From NCBI RefSeq assembly GCF_947179165.1, contig NC_077245.1:39301286-39365285 (forward strand): a stretch of 64,000 nt of DNA, given 5' to 3'. Made by a program: the position numbers and the translations under genes. The stretch's first letter is position 1. Each line of letters opens with the position of its first letter. Under the pieces are notes generated by a model. It was not told where the DNA came from. It saw only the letters and a program-made list of their open reading frames with translations, and ran no database searches. Below are positions 47,120 through 59,645 of the stretch, piece after piece. Source of the stretch: Solanum dulcamara. Lineage: Eukaryota; Streptophyta; Magnoliopsida; Solanales; Solanaceae.

Positions 47120-48200
47120 GGAATAAGTAAGGATAATTATTCTTCATCTCCTTTTCGGCTTCCCAGGTCATTTCTTCTCTATTCTTGTTTCGCCACAATA
47201 CTTTAATGAAGGTCAATCCATGGTACATAACCTTCTGACTTAGCGATCAAGTGTAGCTATAAGTTTTTCCTCATAATACAACCCCTCTATCACTTGGACG
47301 TCATCCACGGGCAATATTTTAGAAGGATCACCAATATATTTGCAAAGCGTCGATATATGAAAGACAGGGTGCACTGCTTCCAAATCAAATGGTAGATCTA
47401 ACTTATAGGCAACCTTGCCCACCCTACGAACAATCTGATAAGGCACAATATACCTCAGGCTAAGTTTCCCTTTATTGCCTAACTTCATTACACCCTTCAT
47501 CGGTGACACCTTCAAGAACACCCAATCCCCAACTTCAAATTCTAAGTGTCGACGTCGATTATATTCGTATGACTTTTGTCAACTCTGGGCCGCTAATAGT
47601 CTCTTTTGAATAAGTTTCACTTTATTCACAGCTTGCTGAATCATGTCTGGGCCTATTAGTTTAGTCTTATCAACCTCAAATCAACCAGTAGGTGACCTGC
47701 ATTTCCTGCCATACAAAGCTTCATACGGTGTCATCTGGATGCAAGAATAATAGCTATTATTGTAGGCAAACTCGATAAGTGGCAAATGATCATCCCAGCT
47801 ACCCTTGAAATTAATAACACAGGCCCGTAACATATCTTGTAGTGTCTGAATAGTATGCTCGGCCAATTCGTCAGTCTGAGGGAGAAATATTGTGTTGAGA
47901 CTCACTTGTTTCCCCAATCCTTCTTGGAAGGGTCTCTAGAAGTTAGCTTTAAACTGGGCTCCTCTGTCTGAGATAATAGATATAGGAACCCATGAAGTCT
48001 TACTATCTCCTTGATATATAACCTCGCATAGTGCTCAGCTGCATATGTAGTTCTAATTGGAAGAAAATATGTTGATTTTGTCAACCTATCTACAATAACC
48101 CATATAGAATCATACTTTCGTGGTGCGCGAGGTAAGCCTGTAATGAAGTCCATATTCTAGAATCTTCAGCCTCATGTATTACCTTTCGATTTCTTTAAAG
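47120..48200 (-). pseudogene. Element C integrase, broken by frameshifts
   Basis: The minus strand gives, in order, MDFITGLPRAPRKYDSIWVI with the first Asp in VIVDRLTKS (47902-48153), a second-Asp segment readable only after a frameshift (IISDRGAQF near 47965), an A-E-H-T-I-Q segment keeping the catalytic Glu (47681-47917), then an SH3-like/C-terminal part with VHPVFHISTL and a WRN-type tail (47120-47521). DDE residues can all be found, but two or more frameshifts and stops break the protein. It is the best-kept coding part of the B/C/D family. RNase H and RT are absent upstream. Confidence 0.85.
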
Positions 48201-51200
48201 AACTTTAATTATCACTCTACCTTTTAGCTCTTAATCCCAATCCTTAGGGTTGGCTATCAAGTAACGCTGGAGTTCACCCATATAATAACTTTACATAGCT
48301 GCTCTGTGCTCTATCTATCATTAATTGGTATAATTCTAAAAGAATTTAACATATAAGTTCACTATTTTTTAGTAACCAGCTAGTTCTAATCATCTTGCTT
48401 AAACCATTTTATAATTCCCGTTACCCAACTTGTAACACTCTAGACACATTATCTCGTGGCGTTTCTTTATCTTTAATTCTGACTCTTCTATTGCCACTTT
48501 ACTCAAATTTTGCTCTAATGTTTTTGTCACACGTTATATTGCAATCTTTACAAGAATATGAGAAGGTGCTCAACTTAGCCCAAGAAATGTCTTAGCGTCC
48601 TCTCGCTAGTCTTCATGTTTTACCTTTCTTTCTTCTCTCTTATCTTACAATCGGTATCAGGATAGATCTTTGGTCAAACCATGGCCATGTTCTATTTTCC
48701 CTTAGTACTAATTGTATCTTGGTAATTTGGATTAACCCATCTTTGCATCTCTCTGTAACATACCCAAAATATCATAACTGCATTGTCATTATTGAACCCT
48801 TAATCCTCTTATCATGTACTCACTCACTTGGTCTTATTCTTAACATACAAACATTCATAGGTTGCATAACCCTTCTGACTTCTATTTATTTATTGCTGGC
48901 TTTCAAATCTTACTAACTTGTTTCAGCAATGGATCTTATTTGAAATTTAAGCATCCATATCAAATATATTGTAGTGTCAATTGTTTCCATCTTGCACTTG
49001 CATTTCTCGTACCCACTTCTCCCCTTAAGGGTGTACTTATACCATTATCCGTTTATACTTTGCTCTATGTCCCAATTTCCAATCTCAAATTCATCTAATA
49101 TTTTTTTCCAATCCACTTGGTACTGTACTATATCCATATCTTTCTTTATAATTTATAACTTGATTATCCACGTACGAAACCTTGACTAAATCACGAAGCG
49201 AAGAGACTCTTGCCATATATAGCACAAAATTTGATCTGATAATTTGTACTCGAGTAATGCGACCAATGTAACAACTCATCCAAGGTCCATTCCACTCATT
49301 CCCATCAATAGTTAATTAGTACGTGTAGTCGTTCCAATCTCACTTAGGCAACACTTATATTCCACGATAAGTATCCAAAGTTCTCTTGAAATAGTATCTT
49401 TATCCCAACCTATATCATTTGTTTCTTTTGATGAATTTATATTGCACCATTTGATCCTCAAGTCTACAATCTTTGTCCCTTAAGGATTTCACTATTTTCA
49501 AGGTGAAGTCGTGTGCATGCCAAGTTCACCTCAATAATGGTCTTACCTTATAACCACGTAGTCGTACTATACCTTTAAGTTCATAACTATATCTTCCCCT
49601 TTCGTTCCATACTCATATTCAATTAATTACATCTATCTTGGGTGCTTCCATTAGAATTTCCTTATTATTTCTCCCGTCTATGTCTATCTTTTATTTTGCA
49701 CACGAGGAATCTTATGCTACCTCTATATCATTCAGAATATATTACTTTCGCATAATCTTTTTTCTCATTTCCAAAACACATTCTGTTCATCCATCTTTAT
49801 TCGTATCATACCATTCATTTTCTAAAACCCATTATACCTCATTGCTCATCTTTCTTCAATTTGGTCATTCACAGTTTTGTCACCTTTAGCATTCGTATCC
49901 TCGGCTACACAAGTCATGACTTATTGCTACACTGTTATCTCTCTTTCTTCTTTTTTCCTCCTTTCAGTTACTCTTTCTTTCCTTGTGCTCTCTATCATTT
50001 CTGTTATCATATAACCTTTATTCGAAACTTTCCCTATAGAACTTTATAAGCCTTCCTTATTTGTTCTATAGCTCTCTTTTCCGTTTCACACTTACCTTTA
50101 TATTCTAGTCACACGGACCACGTCTTATCTTTTGCCACTTTCTCACTAGGATTTACTTATTTCCATAACAATCCTCATTATATTCACATTATATCCTGTT
50201 CGTATTCAATCCCATAGTATAATACTTCTTAACCTTTTTCACGATTCTTACTATGGGTTAATTACACTCGGTGAAGTAAGTGTACTTAACCTTTTACCCT
50301 TCCTAGTAAGTCTTATCCTTCATATCTCACAAGCTGTCTTATTAATACATTCATATCCGTCATAATTCTTTTTCCCCTGTACTCTTATCTTAATCACACT
50401 ATTACTTCTTTTAACTATAGCTCGTCATAATTTATCCCTACTTATCAATTCACCTTAATATAACACTGTATCAAGATTTTCCAGCCTTTTCTAAATAATC
50501 TCTTAGTATTACAAATCCTTTCCCAATTCCTTTTTACCCTATCGATATTGACTTAATATAACCATTTAATCAGTAGTTAACTTATTTCTCGAGGTCATCC
50601 ATACTCGCAGCTTATTCAAATCTTATCATTATTGTAGGAATGACCTTTCATGACATATTACAAACCTATATCTCATTCTCTTTTTATTTCTAGGAAAATT
50701 TTAGCTGACTTTCCTCTATCTTTCTTACTATCTCAAAACCTGCACGCAGGAAATACCAACAGCATCTCACAGGGCCGATATACATATATATATATATATC
50801 ATAGCTACACAGGGCTCCCTATATCAACAAAGGTATGAAAATGATGAACTTACCTCGTATATTCAAATCAAACTGCACCTATTACATTTTCCTATTTACT
50901 TCCCTTTCTATCTTCAACCTTACATTTCAATCGTACTTTAATACCTTACCCGACATATATCTTTCATACCGTTGCTTACCTGCATACTTTGTAACTTCAT
51001 TCATTATCAATCACTTTTTTCTATCGGTGTCATTTTTCTGCTGCAATCAAAGGTTAGTATAAGAAATCTAATTTCATATGACTCGGCTCTATCGCACAAT
51101 CTAAGATATGAAAGGGGAGAGTCGCTCTAATTTGTGCTTTCTTAGTCGACTTGTACCGGGAGGAGTCCTCCTATTGGTTTATTGCTTTCTAGCTTCTAGA

Positions 51201-51545
51201 TAGTCCTTTTTTGTATTTGGGGATGAGTCAGCTGACCTTAGTAGGTTAGGTGACTTATGAAACAACCTAGGAGTGGAGGTAAGGTTTATGTCCCCCTCCT
51301 TTTATTTTTCTATTTGTTATTTATGATAAGGCTTGGGGGTGACACTCAACCCCTGACTATGCACGAGAGCTGGGAGCCTCGTGTAGGGTCTATTCCCATA
51401 AAAAAAAGAAAAAAAAAGAAAGATAACATCCTAAATATCCTGTAGCCTCCTCTTTATAGATGTGGTGCACTTCACATCGATAAAGGAGACTCTACTAGAC
51501 ACGGTCTGTAGACACTCCGAGGATAAACTATTTTGATATCACTTT
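48200..51545 (-). other. Element C non-coding interior
   Basis: On the minus strand this is purine-rich and collinear with the interiors of D and B: leader near 51470-51530 (GTCTACAGACC on the minus strand), the ATAAAGTTCTATAGGG block near 50040, and the CGAAACCTTGACTAAATCACG region near 49180, which matches D near 13720. Several plus-strand (antisense) frames, 49638-49889, 49861-50049 and 50835-51062, resemble antisense frames of D and B. No gag or RT motif is seen. The 5S-like fragment of B is missing here. Confidence 0.7.
51530..51542 (-). other. Element C primer binding site, degenerate
   Basis: On the minus strand GTGATATCAAAAT follows four bases after the 5' LTR. It is a decayed form of TGGTATCAGAGC, at the same spacing as in B and D. 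Confidence 0.65.
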
Positions 51546-52267
51546 TGTCATGACCCAACCCCGTAGGCCGTGACTAGTGCCTGAGTTTGGAACTCGTGTA
51601 CATATCTGTTAGACATCGTCAAACTAAAACCAAACACAATATAGAGGCTTTGTAAAAATAAGACGTCATCTCAAGCATTACATACATGTATCAGGCTAAC
51701 CTATCTCCTGAGGAATCAAAATCAATTAAAACCTCATAATACACGAGCCAAAAAGGTTGTCACTACATACAACACCCCAAATATAAGTCATATATGCATA
51801 ACCGAACACATTGTATACACATAATCCACATATATGTCTACAGACCTCTAAGAGTATCAATAGTATCATATGGAGGGATAGGTCCCAGCTGTACCCCCGA
51901 ATTAAACATATATATACATCATAAAGAGGTCTATACAACAATTCAACGCTCTAAGACAAAGGAGCACTCCAACATAACTAAATAAGAATATTAGGCTGGC
52001 GGATCAACGAAGCTAGTACTTGCACCTGCGGGAATGAAATGCAGCCCCCGAGGAAGGGGATCAGTACAAGATATGTACTGAGTATGTAAAGCATGAAATA
52101 TAATAGGAAAGATCATAACTGAAGTAGAGAGCCCAGGAGACAAGTATGATAATCAAGAGCTCATTGTACCTGTGCCTTACGAAGCAAATCATGCATATCA
52201 TTATAATATACCATACCCGGCCATTATGGGATACGGTGCCAAAATCATATCATCATATAATCATATC

Positions 52268-52306
<39 letters not shown>

Positions 52307-54889
52307 CCATACCCGACCATCTAATAAGGGACTCGGTGAATAAAGTTGTGTACATGTATACAGTACCTGACCCATCATGGGACTCAGTTCCATAACCATA
52401 TCATTGTATCAACATATGATCATATAGCGCACCCGACCCTCTAGTAAGGGACTCGGTAGAGATGTAATAAAGTTGTGCATGATAATTTACCTAGCTCGGG
52501 ACTCGATGAAAGAGGTAATAAAAGTATGCACGAGTAGAATATCATGAGCAACCATATACTATTAGCTCATCGCCTGTGACTCAATAGAATAATCAAAATG
52601 AACCATCATTTAAAAATCAAGACAGTAGTCATCTCAAGTACCTTTTGAATGTCACTATGGACCATATCAAATGGAGCCTCAGGAATCATAGACATGTATC
52701 AAGATAATGCAAAGCAGCTTATGGAATTAGAGAATTTGTCATCGTAGAGTCTTTAGGAATAGGAGCTTAAACATACAAATATTATTCAACATATGGAAGG
52801 CTCTAGGGCAGTAGCTCATGTTTAGAACTTATTATTTGAATTACCCCAAAGGTCATATCATTCATCACTTACGTCAAAGTCATGCCCAAAGAAGAAGGAA
52901 TAGGTTTTACATACCTTCAGCGCTTATTCGCAACACAATACACATATACTACCCAATAGTGTCTCAACCTATATTAAGATGTCAAGAACTATGGTTATGC
53001 TATAGGAAGGTTTCAAAATGCACTCCAACGTTAGCAGCAAATATCTAGAAAATTAGGCTTCATTTCCCTTATATTCATACCAACTACATAACAGCCAAGT
53101 CAACATCAATAACCACACGTTCAAGTGTTATATTAAAGTTAGCCAAGTCAAGATTAAAGAATGTTCCCAAATAGCCTTCACACTATTCCAAATCAGCCCA
53201 CACATTACGATGTTCCATAATCTTTAACATAATGAGTACGACGTTATGAAGTTACTCTTAATAATCTATATCCACAACACTTCATTGGATGACCTTACAA
53301 CAGTCCAACAATTACAACAACACTATAGCTTTAACTACTCTTAGTCCTTTAATTCGACAAGAATAACAACACAACCAACCCAATTTGTTCTCAATATAAT
53401 ACAATTATAACTTTAAATATCAAATTCCTTCACTTTCATCATATAACCAATGGCAACAACAACTCCAACATTAATCAAAATTAATCCATCATCTTTAGAT
53501 TAGAACAGCCCCAACAATTATAACCATACAATGTCTTATCGTAACCACACTTAATTTTTAAATTCAACACAAACAGCCATACGATATAATTATAACTACA
53601 ATTTGAAATATCAAATTATTCCATTTTCATTATATAACTCATGACAGCAACAACCAAAACATTAATTAAAATTAATTCACCATTTCCAAATAAAACAGCC
53701 CCTACACGACTTTAACAACATTCCAATGCCAACATACATAATTTCATACCTCATATTCACGTTTACACATTACAACATGTCTAAATTCATTCTAAAACAT
53801 ATAGAAAATAATTAATTCTTACCTTAACAACTTGGCTGAAATATGTGGATCTCTCGTTAGGTCTTCTTCCTTTCCCAATGGTTAAGTAACGTTGTTAATC
53901 TCCTCTAATTGGTTGAAAATACCTTATAACAGTAGTGTGGGATTGGAATTTAGAGCTTGCTTGCCCAGCCATGGCCGTAAGTTGCCATAGACGTGAGTTG
54001 CCATAGCTTGAACTCTCTTTCTTTTTTTCTATATTTTCTTTAAAGAAAAATGAGTTAAAATGAGCTCTTAGCCATTAATTTTTCATTATATATATAACCC
54101 CTAAGAGTGACACATGTCCAGCCTTGACATGTGTCACATGGTCATCATGGCAGCCTCTAAGAGTGACACGTGTCTAGCTTTGACATGTGTCTATTGGGGA
54201 CATATATCCTACTATCATCCACCCTCCAATCACATTCTTCCACATGTCTTGGTGGGGCCTACTTAGTGGTATAATTAACATAATTAAACTCAGTTTATCC
54301 CTAATCTCCACTTAATAATCTACAACAAATATAATTTATAACCAATTCATGTATTAATTAAAATCGAGAATAAAAATCTCTATCTCACATCCCAGAATAA
54401 TCTTGTCCATTACTTTAAGAAAGTAGGGGCATCACCTCCTTAATTCCTGCCACAAGTTCGTAAGTAGTTGCATCACCTATTTTGCTTTTTTTTATTTAAA
54501 TGCAGTCCACATATTCTAAGTAGGTGCATCACCTACTTGTTCTTTTTAGTAGGTTAGCAATTAGTCTTACCTTAAGAACCTGTGTGATCCTTGCTACTTA
54601 AGCTAGATGTGTACTCAAGTAACTTAATTATTTAATACATCCAAACCAATAGCTTAAGCAAGTAGGTTGATTACTATGACAAATTATTTATCCTCGAACT
54701 CCTTTCAAATCCTTCCAAACCTATTTCAAACCATCACTATTTCACATAGAACTAGTTTATGCAAGATATGGGGCGTTACATTCTCCCTTCCTTAGGATCA
54801 TTTAATAACTTCATGGATAACATGGATCACATGGACGATTTAGAGAAGCTTAAAAATGTTCTGATGTACAAAAAGTACGGGATATAACA
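51546..54889 (-). repeat. Element C 5' LTR (right)
   Basis: The plus strand starts TGTCATGACCC and ends GGGATATAACA. It is collinear with 43585-46966 with many substitutions and small indels. The minus-strand TATA/G-box promoter region lies around 54080-54200 (TGACACGTGTC near 54163). Confidence 0.93.
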
Positions 54890-54894
54890 ATTAC

Positions 54895-55290
54895 TCATGG
54901 ACAACCTACTTAGTCCATCGGCAACCACATTAGCTTTGCCAGAATGATATAACACACTCATATCGTAATTCTTCAACAATTCAAACCATCTCCTTTGACG
55001 AAGGTTCAAATCTTTTTGCTTAAACACGTATTGTAAACTCTTATGGTCGATGAACACATCCACATGGATACCATAAAGATAGTGTCTCCAAATTTTCAAA
55101 GCAAACACAATGCCGCTAGCTCAAGATCATGGGTTGGATAATTCCGTTCATGCACCTTAAGTTGCCTAGAAGCATAGGAAATTACCTTACCATGTTGCGT
55201 CAATACACAACCAAGACCAACCCTTGAGGCATCACAATATACAAAAAACCATCGAATCCTTCAAGTAAGGTAAAGATAGTGGCGGTATGA
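54895..55290 (-). pseudogene. Element A RNase H remnant
   Basis: The minus strand reads [24 protein letters not shown] and [29 protein letters not shown], the standard Ty3/gypsy RNase H second half with the VADxLSR end. The first half, before 55108, is broken by stops. Element C cuts just after LSRLSM, and the reading resumes at 43579 with the integrase linker. Confidence 0.88.
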
Positions 55291-56487
55291 GACAATCTTT
55301 CAACTCTTGAAAACTCTTTTCACATGCCTTCGACCATTGAAACTTCACTTTCTTTTGAGTCAACTTGGTCAAAGGTTACGAGATGAATAAAATCCTTCCA
55401 CAAATCTCCTATAGTATCTTGCTAGGCCCAAGAAACTCTTAATATCCAAATGAGATAAGGGTCTAGGGAAATTCTTAACTGCATTGGTTTTCTTAGGATC
55501 AACCATAATTCTTTCACCGGATACAATGTGACCAAGGAAGGCCACCTCCCTTAACCAAAACTCACATTTATTGAACTTTGCAAATAGTTGTCTATCTCTT
55601 ATAGTTTGAAACACAATCCTCAAGTAATTAGCATGCTCCTCCTCATTCTGAAAGTAAACCAAATCGTCGTTAATGAATACAACCACAAACATGTCTATAT
55701 ATTGCTTGGATACCCTATTCATTAAATCCATGAAATCCATAGGGGGCAGTGGTCAAAACAAATAACTTAACTAGGAATTCATAATGGTCATACCTTATCC
55801 AAAATGCCATTTTGGGAATATCACACTCCTTCACCCTCAATTGGTGACAAATGAAAAGTAGATCTATTTTGGAGAAGTAACTTGCTTCTTGCAATTGATC
55901 AAATAAATTATCTATCCTCAAAATCAGGTATTTATTCTTGATGGTTACCTTGTTCAATTGTTGGTAGTCAATGTACATACGTAGTGAGCCATCCTTCTTT
56001 CTAATAAACAATACGAGAGAACCCTATGAGTATATACTTGGTCTAATGAAACCTTTGTCTAACAAGTCTTTCAATTGATCCTTCAACTCCTTTAACTCCT
56101 ATGGAGCCATCAGGTAAGGAGGAATAGAAATAGGTTGGGTATCCAGAAGAAGGTCTATGCCAAAGTCAATTTTCTTTTCAAGAGGAACACTGAGTAAATT
56201 ATCGAGAAACACATCCAAAAACTCATTAACAATGGGGACCAACTCTAGAATAGGGGCTTTAGAATTCTCATCCCTAACCCTTACAAGATGATAAATGCAA
56301 CCCTTGGAAATCATTTTTCGAGCTTGAAGGCATGAAATAAATTTACCTTTAAACACGGAATTTCTACCCTTCCATTCCAGGATTGGCTCATTAGGAAATT
56401 GGAACTTAACAAGTTGGGTTCTACAATCAATAGAAGCATAACATGCATATACCCAATTCATACTAAGGATAACATCAAAATCATTCA
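55291..56487 (-). pseudogene. Element A reverse transcriptase, dead
   Basis: Minus-strand frames 56011-55715 and 55740-55369, plus the start of the polyprotein part at 56099-56488, give the Ty3/gypsy RT order: a decayed PPY..AP entry, [37 protein letters not shown], the catalytic region and FLGHIVS, then AVKNFPRP and SFLGLARYYRRF. The catalytic FIDDIL box is FINDDL: the first Asp of the pair has become Asn. A frameshift/stop lies just before it at about 55715-55740. Dead by residue loss and stops. Confidence 0.9.
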
Positions 56488-56811
56488 TCTAAGCTCAACT
56501 AGATCACATAAAGTAACTTTATGGAAGACCATAACCGAAAAACATCTATAGACTCTTTTAGTAGCCACAACTGACTCACCTACAGGGGTATAAATGGAGA
56601 AAGGCTCTAATAATATCTCGGGACTAACATTTAATCTCATGTCCGCATAAGGGGAAACAAAAGACAAGTTTGCACTCTGATCAAGCAAAGCATAAACATA
56701 ATAGCGAAAGACGTGTAACATACTGGTAACAACATTGGTAGTCTCCTCCACCTCTTGCCTACCATAGAGGGCATACAACCTATTGTTGCTTTGACCACCC
56801 TTTGGTTTCAC
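56488..56811 (-). pseudogene. Element A protease region
   Basis: The 108-codon minus frame contains ALLDQSANLSFVSPYADM. In this family the active-site triad reads D-[PS]-G-[SA]; here it is D-Q-S, so the Gly is lost. The upstream part (RLYALYGRQEVEETTNVVT) is the usual gag-protease linker. A stop at its end separates it from the RT frame. Confidence 0.85.
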
Positions 56812-56829
56812 TTGAGCACCTTGAGCAAC

Positions 56830-57888
56830 TTGCCCTTGAGGAAGAACATCTTTGACCTTGCATTATTTATCATGATGACCCAGCTTACCACACTGGTAGA
56901 ACACATTCAAACTGGTTAGACATTCACCCTTGTGGTTTCTACCACACTTCTTACATGCAGGACTAACTTGGCCAATAGGAGCACCACCTTGAGGCTAAGG
57001 GTTAGGCACCCTATCCTTGTCAAAACTTGGAGTAATGGCATTAGAAGACCCTTGGCCGAGGTACTCTTGGCAAAAATTAAGACGTCCACCACTTTTGGGC
57101 TTAGCATGAGAGAATTCACTACCATCTGTCCTTGGCCTTTTGGACTCCTTATTCTTCTTCATCTTTAATTTATCACCCTCTACTTGCTCCACATAGGTCA
57201 TGAGTCTAGATATATCCTTCTACCAAATCAAAATAGCCATTTTGCACTCCGTCACTACCATATTTGACACTTTTGATATGAACTTGCTCATATGATCTCT
57301 TGAGTCAGCAACCATTAATGGAGCATATTTTGATAATTGAGTATACTTGAGGTCATAATCTGTCACATTCATACCACCTTTCTTAAGGCTAATGAACTCT
57401 TATACTTTGTCCTCCCACAACTCTAGTGGGAAAAAGCGATCAAGAAACACCCCCTTAAACTCATCCCAAGTCATAGGCTCTGCCTCTCTAGGCCTCTTAC
57501 TTTTCCATTGATCAAACCAAATTTGAGCAACACCCCTCAATTGATACATAGCCAACTCTTCCCTCTTAATCGGGATAATCCCCATGATCTCAACAATCTT
57601 ATATATGCTATCAACAAACTCTTATAGATCCTCTTCAACTTTAGAACCCCAAAACTCCAAAGGATTCATCTTCATGAACTCACAAACACTTGTCTTTGTC
57701 ATATCAACATTTGGGTTCATAGGAGCAACCACCTTACTGTTAACTTGAGCTGTAACGACTTGAGTAAGTACTTGAAAGGCTGCTCGAAACTCGGCATTTA
57801 AAACTTGATTATTCAAAGGGTGGTCATTTAGAGCTTGTTGCTCCTCTTCGCCCACGTTCCTTCTAGTGGGGTACCTTCATGGAGGCAT
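56830..57888 (-). pseudogene. Element A gag, broken
   Basis: The start codon at 57888-57886 (minus) gives MPP then a stop (TGA, probably from CGA). Further frames give EFRAAFQVLTQVV (57622-57855), MNPLEFWGSKVEEDL, then the retrotransposon gag core YQLRGVAQIWFDQWK and WDEFKGVFLDRFFP (57400-57585), a KYAPLMV segment, and a nucleocapsid with a CKKCGRNHKGEC and a decayed second knuckle (FYQCGKLGHHDK, then stop) near 56860-56965. Nucleic-acid-binding capsid precursor by family; four or more breaks here. Confidence 0.88.
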
Positions 57889-58090
57889 ATTCTAAAAATA
57901 AAAAAGAACAAGCGTTAGAGGGGAAAGGCTTAGTGACCACTCTATCATACAATATCGATCATGAAAGAAGTGAGATCTTTCCTAAGATTCTTTGTAGCCT
58001 CCTATTCATGGAGTGGCGTGCTTCACACTAATGAATAAGACTCTATTTAATGCGAAATGTTAGACTCCCAAGTACTCTTCTAAATATTGT

Positions 58091-58102
58091 GCTCTGACAC
58101 CA
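58091..58102 (-). other. Element A primer binding site
   Basis: The minus strand reads TGGTGTCAGAGC, one base from the initiator-Met complement TGGTATCAGAGC, a few bases after the 5' LTR. Confidence 0.85.
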
Positions 58103-58106
58103 AATT

Positions 58107-59643
58107 TATCACTATCCGAAGTAGGGCCAAGCCGCGACACGAAGATTGGGATGCGAAGGACCCCGACCATAAGCCATCTTAGTATACATCTCATACATAA
58201 GGTAAAGAACATAAAAAGATAAGCAAAAGTAATCATCAAGTGGGGAATGGGACTAAGGGAAATCAAATCAATAGACGTCCAAACTAGACTACATCATAAG
58301 CCATCTTATCATGCCTCTAGTCTAGTCTTTGATGGAGGATTAGAAAAAGCTCCTACCTCACCCTAAAAATAGAAGAAAGGTCAAAGTAATAGCAACATGA
58401 ATAAGAGTCATGTCCTCAATAGAATGAAGCCTCACCAACTCCTTGAAAATCTAAAGCGTTCTCTAGCCACAAATTGGATGGTCGTGAGTGTCGTCCGTCC
58501 CTACACTATGATCCAATGTAGGCAAAATATGCATTAGTATGTTTGAATGTTCTAAGTATGTGAGGTATGCATAAATAAGCAAAAGAACATAATAAAAATG
58601 CCATAAGATGAATGACCAATTATAATGAACATGAGTAAATCTTAAAAGCATTCTAAAACATATGAAACTCATAGTCAATGCATATCATACAACTTCAACT
58701 TTCAACTTATAACTTAACTTCAACTTGTGTGGGATAAGATCTTTAATCGATATCTAATACCATGCGAGCTATTACATCAAATCCGATGACTCCTACATCG
58801 AGACAGGAGAGACTACCTTGCCAGGGCATACTCTATAGATAAATCATCTCAAATAAACTCAACTATGCTATATCGATATCTCATACCATGTGAGCTATTA
58901 CATCAAATCCGATGACTCCTACATTCAGACAGGGGAGACTACCTTGCCAGGGCATACTCCATAGATAAATCATCTCAAATAAACTCAACTATTCTATATG
59001 TGGATGAAGTAGCTTGGCCATGAAGGCAATACTATTCGGACAACATATTTTTGGGACTTTAGGTTGCTACTAGGATTCCCTTAGGTAAGTAACTGCATTA
59101 CCGAACTGAACCGCACCTAGAAGTCCTATTGGTGCTTAGTCAATATACCAAGGAAACTTGTAAAACATGATCATAACATAATTGGGAAAGATAATAACTA
59201 CCTATCAACCAATCTTTAAAATATATACTAATAGCTCATTAACTTTGTGATTCATAAGAATCTATAAACTCGATGAGAATTGTATTTATCATCATCTTTA
59301 ATTACATCTTTGATCTTAACTTTGATCATCATAATAACTTCATCTTTCAAAATCATAATCTCAACTTTAACTCATAAAACTTTCATTGAAAATCATTTAA
59401 TTCATGATCAACTCATAAAATCATTTGTAACTTATAATCATAACTTGAGAATAACTTTATACATGATCATTCATAATTCAACTTAAAATCATGCAATTCA
59501 TATGAGAACATACATATAATGATCATTGATAACATCTAAAATAGAATTTAATCAGCCTAATGCAATTCATCAAAACTAGGGTTCATAATCAATTAAAAAT
59601 TGAATGAAAACTTGAAAAATCTTTGGGACTTCATGGGTGAAAG
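58107..59643 (-). repeat. Element A 5' LTR (right), truncated
   Basis: The plus strand starts TATCACTATCCG (TGTCAC in the left copy) and follows the left LTR to GACTTCATGGGTGAAAGG. There homology stops at the equivalent of position 30630, so about 710 bp including the LTR's own start are missing. It differs often from the left LTR. Confidence 0.88.
58747..58998. repeat. 126-bp tandem duplication in the element A 5' LTR
   Basis: The block from TATCTAATACCATG (58751) to AACTCAACTATGC is repeated from TATCTCATACCATG (58877), differing at only a few bases. The left LTR has one copy (about 29870-29995), so the duplication came after insertion. Confidence 0.9.
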
Positions 59644-59645
59644 GT

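Larger units (their letters stand above)
43585..54889 (-). mobile_element. Element C: LARD-like retrotransposon inside element A pol
   Basis: The 11,305-bp element is flanked by ATTAC at 43580-43584 and 54890-54894, a perfect target-site duplication. LTRs are 43585-46966 (3' LTR, 3382 bp) and 51546-54889 (5' LTR, 3344 bp), about 6% different over the first 100 bases compared. The 4.6-kb interior has a degenerate primer site, non-coding purine-rich sequence (on the element strand) and an integrase remnant. Family features (leader, purine tract, promoter, hairpin array) are shared with B and D. It separates RNase H from integrase of A. Confidence 0.95.
29224..59643 (-). mobile_element. Element A: old Ty3/gypsy chromovirus-like retrotransposon, host of B and C
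   Basis: With B and C removed, about 8.5 kb remain in the order expected for minus orientation: truncated 5' LTR (58107-59643), primer site, gag, protease, RT, RNase H, integrase, purine tract, 3' LTR (29224-31342). The reading resumes correctly across both insertions. Gag and pol resemble the Tekay/Del group of chromoviruses by gag sequence style and a C-terminal WRN..E.ATWE motif; clade is inference. Many stops and lost catalytic residues make it inactive. The last 0.7 kb of the right LTR is missing, and a LINE tail follows. Confidence 0.88.
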
